Positions 24,958 through 32,486 of a stretch of 64,000 bases of DNA are shown here, piece after piece (position 1 is the first letter of the stretch; every line of letters starts with the position of its first letter). A model generated the notes under the pieces. That model had not been told where the DNA came from. It saw only the letters and a program-made list of their open reading frames with translations, and ran no database searches. Both the position numbers and the translations under genes were made by a program. This DNA is from Halorubrum sp. CBA1229. GTDB taxonomy: Archaea; Halobacteriota; Halobacteria; Halobacteriales; Haloferacaceae. The stretch is from positions 2,604,001-2,668,000 of the forward strand of contig NZ_CP054585.1 in assembly GCF_003721435.2 (NCBI RefSeq). The letters are read 5' to 3'.

Positions 24958-26286
24958 ATGAGCGGGACGGACGGCACCCCGTACGCGCCGCACACGGACG
25001 ACGAGACCGCGGCGATGCTTTCGGCGATCGGCGTCGACGACGAGGAGGCGCTGTTCGACATCCCCAACGACGTCGCCTTCGACGGCGAGTTCGGGATCGA
25101 ACCCCGCACGGAGCGGGAGATCCGCGCGGAGTGTTCGCGGATCTTCGCCCGGAACGACGACCTGACCGAGTTCCTCGGGCGGGGGCACTACGGCCACTAC
25201 GTGCCGAGCGTGGTCGACCACCTCTCGGACCGCGCGGAGTTCCTCACGAGCTACACCCAGTACCAGCCGGAGATATCGCAGGGGTTCCTCCAGGCGCTGT
25301 TCGAGTACCAGTCGATGCTCGTCGAGCTCACGGGGCTCCCGGTCGCGAACTGCTCGATGTACGACGCCGCGACCGCGCTCGGCGAGGCGGCGACGCTGGC
25401 GGACCGCGTCCGGTCGACCTCGGGGGACACCGTCCTCGTCCCCGATCAGCTCCGCGAGGGCAAGCGGGCCGTGCTGGAGAACTACTGCGCCGGCGCCGAC
25501 CTGACCGTCGAGGCTTATCCGATGGTCGACGGCAACGCCGACGTCGACGCCCTCGCCGAGCGCGTCGGCGACGATGTTGTCATGGTGTACGCCGAGAACC
25601 CGACGGTCCGCGGCTGTATCGAGGAGCGGCTGGGAGCGGTCGGCGACATCGCGGCCGACGCCGACGCGCTGTTCGTCCTCGGCTCGGACGTCGTCTCGCT
25701 CGCGGTCCTCGAGGAGCCGGCGAGCGTCGGCGCCGACGTCGTCGTCGGCGAGGCCGGCGCGCTCGGGCTCCCGACCGCCTACGGGATGGGGCTCGGGATC
25801 TTCGCCTGCAGCGACGAGTTCCTCCGGCAGGTGCCGGGGCGGCTCGTCGGCGCGAGCGAGGACGCCGACGGCGACCGCGCGTTCACGCTCACGCTCCAGA
25901 CGCGCGAACAGCACATCCGGAAGGAGCGGGCGACCTCCAACATCTGCACGAACCAGGCGTGGGTGGCGCTCCGCGCGGCGATCCACGCGGCGACGCTCGG
26001 CCCGGACGGCCTCGTCGACCTCGCGAACGACTGCGTCCGCGAGGCCGCGGGGCTCGCCGCCCGGATCGACGAGGTCGACGGCGCCGTCGCCCCGGTCCAC
26101 GACCGCCACCACGTCCGGGAGTTCGCCGTGCGCGTCGACCAGCCGGCCGCGGCGATCGCCGAGGATTTGGAGGCCGAGGGGTTCGCCGTTCACGTCGTCG
26201 GCGAGCACCTCCTGCAGGTGTGCGTGACGGACCTGAACGCGAGCCGGGGGGACGACCTCGTCGCGGCGTTCGAGGAGGTGATCTGA
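24958..26286 (+). CDS. gcvPA: Glycine dehydrogenase (decarboxylating) subunit 1
   Basis: 442 residues, the N-terminal half of the split P protein. [18 protein letters not shown] at the start, then [18 protein letters not shown] and [20 protein letters not shown] are family hallmarks. Acts with subunit 2 as a PLP-dependent decarboxylase of glycine. Its stop is directly followed by the GTG start of gcvPB, so they are translationally coupled. Upstream, a possible 31-codon frame overlaps its ATG. Confidence 0.96.
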   Translation: MSGTDGTPYAPHTDDETAAMLSAIGVDDEEALFDIPNDVAFDGEFGIEPRTEREIRAECSRIFARNDDLTEFLGRGHYGHYVPSVVDHLSDRAEFLTSYTQYQPEISQGFLQALFEYQSMLVELTGLPVANCSMYDAATALGEAATLADRVRSTSGDTVLVPDQLREGKRAVLENYCAGADLTVEAYPMVDGNADVDALAERVGDDVVMVYAENPTVRGCIEERLGAVGDIAADADALFVLGSDVVSLAVLEEPASVGADVVVGEAGALGLPTAYGMGLGIFACSDEFLRQVPGRLVGASEDADGDRAFTLTLQTREQHIRKERATSNICTNQAWVALRAAIHAATLGPDGLVDLANDCVREAAGLAARIDEVDGAVAPVHDRHHVREFAVRVDQPAAAIAEDLEAEGFAVHVVGEHLLQVCVTDLNASRGDDLVAAFEEVI

Positions 26287-27717
26287 GTGATCCACGACCA
26301 GGCCACCTACGAGCGCGAGGGCGAGGACGTCCGGGAACCGCTCCTCTCCGAGAAGGGCGAGGCGACGGTCGACGTGACCGACGAGTCGCCGCTCCCGGAC
26401 GACCTGACGCGAGACGAGCTCACGCTCCCCGCGCCCTCCGAGCCGGAGATCGCCCGCCACTACACCCGGCTCTCGCAGATGAACTGGGCGATCGATTCCG
26501 GGCCGTACCCGCTCGGGAGCTGCACGATGAAGTACAACCCCAAGTTCACCGAGGACGTCGCCGCCGACCCGAACGCGGCGGTCCACCCGGCCCGCTCCGA
26601 GCGGTCCGTGCAGGGGAACTTAGAGCTCCAGTACCGGCTGCAGGAGTTCCTCGCCGAGATCGGCGGCATGGACGCCGTGACGCTCCAGCCGCCCGCGGGC
26701 GCGGCCGGCGAGCTCACCGGGATCCTCGTCGCGAAGGCGTACCACGAGCACCACGGCAACGACCGGTCGGAGGTCGTGATCCCGGCCTCCGCGCACGGGA
26801 CGAACTTCGCGACCGCCGCGACCGCCGGCTACGACGTGGTCGAGCTCCCCTCCGGGGACGACGGGCGCGTCGACGTCGAGGCGCTGGAGGCGGCCGTCGG
26901 CGACGACACGGCAGCCCTCATGCTGACCAACCCGAACACGGTCGGGCTCTTCGAGCGCGACATCACGGAGATCGCCGAGATCGTCCACGATGCGGGTGGG
27001 CTGCTCTACTACGACGGCGCGAACCTCAACGCCCTGCTCGGTCGCGGCCGCCCCGGCGACATGGGGTTCGACGTGATGCATTACAACGTCCACAAGACGT
27101 TCGCGACCCCCCACGGCGGCGGCGGTCCCGGCGCCGGCCCGGTCGGCGTCGTCGACGAGCTGGCCGACTTCCTCCCCGCTCCGCAGGTCCGCGAAACCGA
27201 GAGCGTCAGCGGGTACGAGCGCTTCGAGCCGGACCACACCATCGGGAAGGTCCACGGGTTCGCCGGCAACTGGCTCGTCCTTATTAAGACGTACGCGTAC
27301 GTCGCTCGCCTCGGCGACGAGGGGCTCGCGGACGCGGCCGCGAAGGCCGTCCTGAACGCGAACTACCTCGCCGAGCGGATCGACCTCGACGTGCCGCACG
27401 GCCCCTTCCACCACGAGTTCGCGGCGACCGCGGGCGAGCGCGACGCCGCCGACGTCGCCAAGCGGATGCTCGACTTCGGCGTCCACCCGCCGACGACGAA
27501 GTGGCCCGAGATGGTGCCCGAGGCGATGCTGACGGAGCCGACCGAGATCGAGGGGCAGTCCTCGCTCGACGACCTCGCCGAGGCGTTCAACCTCGCGTAC
27601 GCCGACACCGACGAGGCGCTCGACGCCGCCCCGAACCGGACCGCCGCGGGCCGCATCGATCAGGTCTCCGCCGCGCGGAACCCGCGGCTCTCGTGGCAGG
27701 CGCTCGACGAGGAGTAG
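26287..27717 (+). CDS. gcvPB: Glycine dehydrogenase (decarboxylating) subunit 2
   Basis: 476 residues with a GTG start immediately after the gcvPA stop. The PLP lysine is in YNVHKTFATPHGGGGPGAGP; SQMNWAIDSGPYPLGSCTMK and PPAGAAGELTGIL match subunit 2. With gcvPA and gcvH it releases CO2 from glycine and loads the aminomethyl group on lipoyl-GcvH. gcvT and the L protein are not in this window. Confidence 0.96.
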   Translation: MIHDQATYEREGEDVREPLLSEKGEATVDVTDESPLPDDLTRDELTLPAPSEPEIARHYTRLSQMNWAIDSGPYPLGSCTMKYNPKFTEDVAADPNAAVHPARSERSVQGNLELQYRLQEFLAEIGGMDAVTLQPPAGAAGELTGILVAKAYHEHHGNDRSEVVIPASAHGTNFATAATAGYDVVELPSGDDGRVDVEALEAAVGDDTAALMLTNPNTVGLFERDITEIAEIVHDAGGLLYYDGANLNALLGRGRPGDMGFDVMHYNVHKTFATPHGGGGPGAGPVGVVDELADFLPAPQVRETESVSGYERFEPDHTIGKVHGFAGNWLVLIKTYAYVARLGDEGLADAAAKAVLNANYLAERIDLDVPHGPFHHEFAATAGERDAADVAKRMLDFGVHPPTTKWPEMVPEAMLTEPTEIEGQSSLDDLAEAFNLAYADTDEALDAAPNRTAAGRIDQVSAARNPRLSWQALDEE

Positions 27718-27751
27718 GACGGGAGCCGAAAGGAACGTCTCGCGTCGACTG

Positions 27752-28504
27752 TTATTCCGTCGCCGTCACGCCGGTCGCGTCGGAACCGCGGCGCGCGTCG
27801 CCGTCGCCGCCGTCGTCGACCTCCTCGACCGACGAGCCGGCGACCGCGGGCGCCGCTTCGGTCCCGGAGTCGGCCGCGTCGAACGACGTCCCGTTCTCGA
27901 CGAAGCGGCGCAACACCTGCCCCTCGGCGCGGTGGAGCGTCTCGCTGCAGGTCGATTTGGCTATCTCGCGGTCGTCGGCGAGCTCCGTGAGCGTGCACTC
28001 ACGGGGCGTGTCGTAGTACCCGGCTTCGACCGCGGCGCGGACGAGCTCGTGCTGGGACTCGGTGAGGATCGGGTCCGGATCGTCGCCGCCGGCCGACTCG
28101 ACCGTGGCGCCCGCGGCCGCGAGCCGCCGCCCGAGCGCGGAGAGCCGCTCGCGGTCGTCGACCACGACGAGCGTCGCCAGTCCGTCCGAGACCTCGACGG
28201 GGAACTCGAACGGAACGCCCGCTCGCCGTGCGGCCGCGACGTAGGACGGCGCCGGGGCGGTGACGCGGACGACCGTCTCGGTTCGCCCGCGCTCGACGGT
28301 CTCGATCCGGTCCACGTCGTCGTGGTCGCGGAGGGCGTCGACGGCGGCCGCGCGGTCGACTCCCGCCGCCGTCAACGCGGTGACGTCGCTCTCGTCGGCG
28401 GCGACGGTGCCGGTGACCGTGAGCGTCGCGTCCGGAGCCGACCGCGAGACCTCGCCGAGCCAGGAGTCGTCGGGGAGGCCGAGGCGCAACCGCGTTCGAC
28501 TCAT
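27752..28504 (-). CDS. Bat/GvpE-type HTH transcriptional regulator
   Basis: 250 residues. The N-terminal two-thirds is a Bat-associated ligand- or signal-binding domain (ADESDVTALTAAGVDRAAAV, VRVTAPAPSYVAAARRAGVPF). The C-terminal third carries the Bat-type helix-turn-helix: LTESQHELVRAAVEAGYYDTP and the LADDREIAKSTCSETLHRAE recognition part. An acidic tail of ~35 residues follows. No GAF or PAS domain is present. Target genes are unknown. Convergent with gcvPB; 34 bases separate the stops. Confidence 0.85.
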   Translation of the reverse strand: MSRTRLRLGLPDDSWLGEVSRSAPDATLTVTGTVAADESDVTALTAAGVDRAAAVDALRDHDDVDRIETVERGRTETVVRVTAPAPSYVAAARRAGVPFEFPVEVSDGLATLVVVDDRERLSALGRRLAAAGATVESAGGDDPDPILTESQHELVRAAVEAGYYDTPRECTLTELADDREIAKSTCSETLHRAEGQVLRRFVENGTSFDAADSGTEAAPAVAGSSVEEVDDGGDGDARRGSDATGVTATE

Positions 28505-28662
28505 CGGTTCCACCCCGTGGCCGTCGTCCTGGCGTCCTCTCGGGACATTCGTACGGATGCTACGGGGCCTCGACCCCTCCGGCTATCCCTTCATACGTTT
28601 CGGTGTTAAATAGCGCTCGGCGACTCGCGGTTCCGTGGCTCTCTCGCGGCTCCTCCCTCCCG

Positions 28663-28710
28663 CGGCTCCATTCTCCCGCGGCTCCATTCTCCCGCGGCTC
28701 CTCTCCCCCG
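28663..28710. repeat. 16-bp tandem repeat, three copies
   Basis: CGGCTCCATTCTCCCG repeats at 28663, 28679 and (partly) 28695 in the intergenic region between the regulator and a cupin. Short and imperfect; probably slippage. The rest of this 296-base gap holds only a TTAAATA box near 28605. Confidence 0.8.
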
Positions 28711-28800
28711 GGCGCCTCGTCAGGACCGACGGACCACCGAAGTCGGACGCTCGCGTGCGCGCCCACCGGAGACGACATCGCCCGACCGCTCGGGCGGCGC

Positions 28801-29277
28801 CTACATCTCCCAGTAGTCGACGTCGCCGTCGATCTCGTAGTATCCCTCCAGCGAACGCTCCTCGCGGCCGCCCGGTGGCGACCCGGCGTAGACGCCGAAC
28901 GTCCCCGCGTCGGGATACACCGTGACGTCGGGCTCCCTCATCGTCGACAGCGCGAGGTACCGCACCGGCTCGTCGCCTTCGTTGACGACGCGGTGCGCGC
29001 CGGACTCGTCGGCCGCGAACGCGACGTAGTCGCCGGCCTCGATCGCGTGCGTCTCCCCGTCGTGTCGCAGGGTCGCCTCGCCGGCGAGGACGTAGAGCGC
29101 CTCCTCGTTGGCGGTGTGGTAGTGGTACGGCCACGACTTCGCGCCGGCGGGGAGCTCGTAGAGGCTACACCCGATCCCCTCGCCGCCGGCCGCCTCGCCG
29201 AGTTGCTTCCGGCGGAACCGGATCTCGCCGCGCTCCGTCTCTTTCCAGTCGAGGTCTCCTTCGTTGACACGGGGCAT
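28801..29277 (-). CDS. Cupin domain protein
   Basis: 158 residues. Double-stranded beta-helix pattern: YHYHTANEEALYVLAGEATLRHDG gives the HxHx(4)E motif region, with a second motif DESGAHRVVNEGDEP and a conserved C-terminal EGYYEID.DVDYWE. Probably binds a metal; members act as isomerases, dioxygenases or regulators. Function cannot be narrowed. The ATG at 29277 is chosen because similarity starts at MPRVNEGDLDW; the upstream frame overlaps the promoter of the divergent gnd gene. Confidence 0.82.
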   Translation of the reverse strand: MPRVNEGDLDWKETERGEIRFRRKQLGEAAGGEGIGCSLYELPAGAKSWPYHYHTANEEALYVLAGEATLRHDGETHAIEAGDYVAFAADESGAHRVVNEGDEPVRYLALSTMREPDVTVYPDAGTFGVYAGSPPGGREERSLEGYYEIDGDVDYWEM

Positions 29278-29397
29278 GGGTCGTGGTCGCGGAGCGTCGC
29301 AAAAACGGTTCCGGGGGTCGGTCGGCGAGCGTCGCCCGGGTCGCGCGTCGGCCACCGAACCGGAACCACTACGGCGGGCGGTCGCCACCCCTCGCGC

Positions 29398-30324
29398 ATG
29401 GAACTCGGCGTCATCGGACTCGGGCGGATGGGGCAGATCGTGGTGAACCGGTCGCTGGAGGCCGGCCACGACGTGGTCGCGTTCGACCTCTCGGCGGAGG
29501 CGACCGCGACCGCGGCGGAGGCGGGCGCGGAACCCGCTGACTCGGTCGAAGACCTCTGTGGGCGGTTGGAGGGCTCGGACGACGGCGAGCGGGACGGGAA
29601 GCGCATCTGGCTCATGGTGCCCGCGGGCGAGGCGGTCGACGCCACGCTCGCAGACTTAGAGCCGCACCTCGACGGGGACGACGTGATCGTCGACGGGGGA
29701 AACTCCCACTTCGAGGCGTCCACCCGCCGCGCCGAGGAGACGGACGCCGCCTACCTCGACTGCGGCACGTCCGGGGGACCGGCGAGCGCCGAGGCGGGGT
29801 TCTCGCTGATGGTCGGCGGCCCGGCGTGGGCCTACGAGGCGATGGTCCCCGTCTTCGACGCGGTCGCGACCGGTCCGGACGGCCACGACCGGATGGGCGA
29901 GTCGGGGTCGGGTCACTACGTGAAGATGGTCCACAACGGCGTGGAGTACGCGCTGATGCAGGCGTACGGCGAGGGGTTCGAGCTCCTCGCGGAGGGCCGG
30001 TACGACCTCGACATGGAGTCGGTCGCGCGCACGTGGAACAACGGCGCGGTCATTCGGTCGTGGCTCCTCGAGCTGTGCGAGGAGGCGTTCCGCGAGGAGG
30101 GGTCGGACCTCGGTGACGTCGCGGACCACGTCGCGGGCGGGTCCACGGGCACGTGGACCGTCGAGGAGGCGCTCGAACAGGCGGTGCCGGTGCCGCTCAT
30201 CTATCAGGCGCTCGCGGAGCGGTTCGACTCGCGGAACGAGGGGCGCTTCTCGCGGCGGCTCGCGAACCGGCTGCGGTACGGGTTCGGCCGCCACGAAGTC
30301 GCGCGGCGGTCGGACGGGGAGTAG
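29398..30324 (+). CDS. gnd: 6-Phosphogluconate dehydrogenase (decarboxylating), short type
   Basis: 308 residues. Rossmann fold GVIGLGRMGQIVVNRSLEAGHD at the start; VDGGNSHFEASTRR, the CGTSGGPASAEAGFSLMVGG substrate-binding segment and YVKMVHNGVEYALMQAYGEG (catalytic Lys/Asn/Glu) are clear. The shorter length compared with bacterial Gnd (about 470) matches the NAD-type archaeal and bacterial GndA/YqeC-like enzyme. Makes ribulose 5-phosphate in the haloarchaeal oxidative pentose pathway. Confidence 0.93.
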   Translation: MELGVIGLGRMGQIVVNRSLEAGHDVVAFDLSAEATATAAEAGAEPADSVEDLCGRLEGSDDGERDGKRIWLMVPAGEAVDATLADLEPHLDGDDVIVDGGNSHFEASTRRAEETDAAYLDCGTSGGPASAEAGFSLMVGGPAWAYEAMVPVFDAVATGPDGHDRMGESGSGHYVKMVHNGVEYALMQAYGEGFELLAEGRYDLDMESVARTWNNGAVIRSWLLELCEEAFREEGSDLGDVADHVAGGSTGTWTVEEALEQAVPVPLIYQALAERFDSRNEGRFSRRLANRLRYGFGRHEVARRSDGE

Positions 30325-30435
30325 GAGAGTCGCGGGGGTACGAGGTCGCGGGGGCGCTGGACCGCGGGGTACGGGATTGCGGGCACCAGGAGCCCGCGGG
30401 ATCGCCGCTTATCGCGTTCGATCGCGCGCCGGGTA

Positions 30436-30448
30436 ACGCTTATATACC
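30436..30448 (+). promoter_or_regulatory. TATA box before the DUF5802-like gene
   Basis: GCTTATATACC lies 22-30 bases before ATG codons at 30467 and 30476, implying a leaderless or near-leaderless message. Confidence 0.5.
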
Positions 30449-30475
30449 ACCGTGTCAGAGGATACCATGCATAGC

Positions 30476-30820
30476 ATGTTCGAGCGATTCTCGAGCGGAT
30501 ACTACCTGGGGGAACTGTACGTGGAGCCCCACGACGGCGACCGCGCCGTCATCCAGCGGGCCGACCACGAGCACGTCAACGAGCAGCTGTACGCGGACGG
30601 CGAGGGAGTCGAGCGGCTCGACGCACCCCTCGTAATGAAACTCGGCGCCGGCCACATCCCGGTCGGCGGCGACGACGACGTGCCGAGCGGAACGCTCGCG
30701 GTCCCCCACGAGATCGCCGACGAGACGCTCCCGGACCGCAAGAACGTCCTGCTGGCGGACGCGGATCGGGCGGAGACGCTGTTGCGGTGGGAGGGTTGGG
30801 AGCCACACGTGAACGCGTGA
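30476..30820 (+). CDS. DUF5802-like haloarchaeal protein
   Basis: 114 residues from MFERFSSGYYLG; an ATG three codons upstream (30467) would give 117, and GTG at 30452 would give 122. The pattern YYLGELYVEPHDGDRAVIQR, DAPLVMKLGAGHIPV and LPDRKNVLLADA fits a small haloarchaeal family remembered as DUF5802. Soluble, acidic, no catalytic motif recognised. TATA spacing suits a leaderless start at 30467 or 30476. Followed by element B. Confidence 0.7.
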   Translation: MFERFSSGYYLGELYVEPHDGDRAVIQRADHEHVNEQLYADGEGVERLDAPLVMKLGAGHIPVGGDDDVPSGTLAVPHEIADETLPDRKNVLLADADRAETLLRWEGWEPHVNA

Positions 30821-30876
30821 CACGAGAACGGTTCTGTTGATTCCGTTTTCTGTGGCGTCTGCGGTTTGGTCGGCAG

Positions 30877-31292
30877 TTTATAAGTAGATTATAAGCGAGC
30901 GACGGCAAACCACTCCAAAGCCCCAGTCGGGAGGCGGGCGCACGCTCGCTGTCGTTCGAGACGCCAAAGGCGTCTCGTGATGACGAAACGGCGAAGCCGT
31001 TTCGAACCACGCGCTTCGGTCGCTCACTCCGTTCGCTCTCTGCAGTGCTTACGTCGTCATCAGAACGCTCCGCGTTCTGATTGGCTCACGAGAGCAAAGC
31101 TCTCGTGAACGCCTGCGCCCGCCTCCCGGCTGCCCCTTTGAGTCCCACCCGCACAGCGACCGCACCTCACGCCTCTCCAGCCTCGTCGCCGGCGGCTCCG
31201 CCGCCGGCTGTCAGAGAGACCTCCGGTCTCTCTCTACTCGCGGTCGTCGATGACGACCGCTCGGAGGCACGCCACCGCAGTTATTTATAAAT
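30877..31292. repeat. Element B: second copy of the intergenic palindromic element
   Basis: Same boxes in the same order as element A: TTTATAAGTAG (30877), CTCCAAAGCCCCAG (30913), CACGCTCGCTG, CTGCCCCTTTGAGTCCCA, CCAGCCTCGTCG, CGCCACCGCAG and TTTATAAAT (31284). The outer stem joins CAGTCGGGAGGCGGGCGCA (30924-30942) and 31114-31132, pairing over 19 positions with a single G-T wobble, though its sequence differs from that of A. Inside are four short palindromes with 3-base loops (30957-30977, 30984-31004, 31059-31081, 31086-31108). Right of the stem are three more (31188-31208, 31213-31233, 31240-31260). No protein-coding frame. It fills most of the gap before the Vms1-like gene. Confidence 0.75.
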
Positions 31293-31353
31293 CATTCCGC
31301 GACTACCCCGCCGCAGACGCACCTTTTAGGTCGCCGGGGGTCGCGGATTCGGT

Positions 31354-32262
31354 ATGATCGACAGGCTGCTCGGGCGCGCCGAGCTGAAAGAGCGGATCGA
31401 GGAGTTAGAGGAGGAGAAGCGCCACCTCGAACGCCGCGCCGAGGCCGAGGAGGAGCGCCGCTCTGACGCCGTCGCCGACCGCCAGCGCGCCGAGGAGCGC
31501 GTCAACGAGCTCGAACACCGGATCGAGTCGTTAGAGGAGCGGCTGAGCCGGACCGAGGGCGAAGAGGCGTCGATCGAGTTCCGGCGCGTGAGCGACGCCC
31601 GCGGCCCGCGACTGGACGATATCCTCGACCGCTTCCGGGGCGTGGAGAGCGACGACCCGGAGGGGCTGCTCACCGCTTTCGTCCCGGGCGACGACGCGGT
31701 CCCGACGAGCGTGTCGGAGTGGTTCGGCGACCGCACCCGACTCGTTCGGCGGGCCGCGCCCGCGGTCGTCCTCGCCGACGACTCGGGCGCCGTGAGCGCG
31801 GCGATCGCGCCCCCGATAGCGCCCGAACCGTTCGATCGGTGGGACGACGGCTTCCGACTGGAAGACGCGTGGTTCCGGCCGACCGGGCGGTTCGCCTTCG
31901 CGGTGGTCCGCTCGGACACGTTCGCGCTCGGCACCTACGAGGGCGCCGAGCGCGTCGCCTTCGAGGGGTTCACCTCCGACGTGAAGGAGGCCCACTCGAA
32001 GGGCGGCTTCTCGCAGGGGCGCTTCGAGCGCCGCCGCGAGGGGCAGATCGACGACCACCTGAAGAAGGCGAACCGCCAGCTGGCGGCCGTCGCCGACGCG
32101 GACGACGTCGACCGCGTGATCGTCGTCGGCGAGCGGAGCGTCCTCGGCGAGGTCCGCGAGCACGCCGACGTCACCGACGTGTCGGACGCGACCGGCGAGC
32201 CGAAGGCGGCGCTCGACGACGCCTTCAGCGACTTCTGGACCGCCCGGATCCACGCGATATGA
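31354..32262 (+). CDS. Vms1/Ankzf1-type peptidyl-tRNA hydrolase (VLRF1 domain)
   Basis: 302 residues. A coiled coil (residues ~5-75, rich in E/R/L) is followed by an eRF1-like VLRF1 domain with WFRPTGRFAFAVVRSDTFALG and the signature FEGFTSDVKEAHSKGGFSQGRFERRREGQ split over ~30 residues; the Gln in GGFSQ corresponds to the catalytic glutamine of Vms1. The family releases nascent chains from stalled 60S/50S particles in ribosome quality control. The N-terminal coiled coil could bind partners. A TATA-like CTTTTAGG lies about 28 bases before the ATG. Confidence 0.82.
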   Translation: MIDRLLGRAELKERIEELEEEKRHLERRAEAEEERRSDAVADRQRAEERVNELEHRIESLEERLSRTEGEEASIEFRRVSDARGPRLDDILDRFRGVESDDPEGLLTAFVPGDDAVPTSVSEWFGDRTRLVRRAAPAVVLADDSGAVSAAIAPPIAPEPFDRWDDGFRLEDAWFRPTGRFAFAVVRSDTFALGTYEGAERVAFEGFTSDVKEAHSKGGFSQGRFERRREGQIDDHLKKANRQLAAVADADDVDRVIVVGERSVLGEVREHADVTDVSDATGEPKAALDDAFSDFWTARIHAI

Positions 32263-32486
32263 GCCGCGTCGTCGGCGCGGGCGCGACTCCGATCGACCCC
32301 GGTGGTATGGAGTTTATAACTAAATAGCTCGGTGACGGATGCTCGCACGGAGGGACGTCACACGCTCCCTCTCCCCCCACGTCGATCGTTTTTTCGATGT
32401 CCGCGCCCGGAACGAGAGCGACGCGTGTCCGCGGCGACCGCGTCGCGAGGAACAGGCCTATGTCGCCGTCGCCCGGTGGTGGATCC

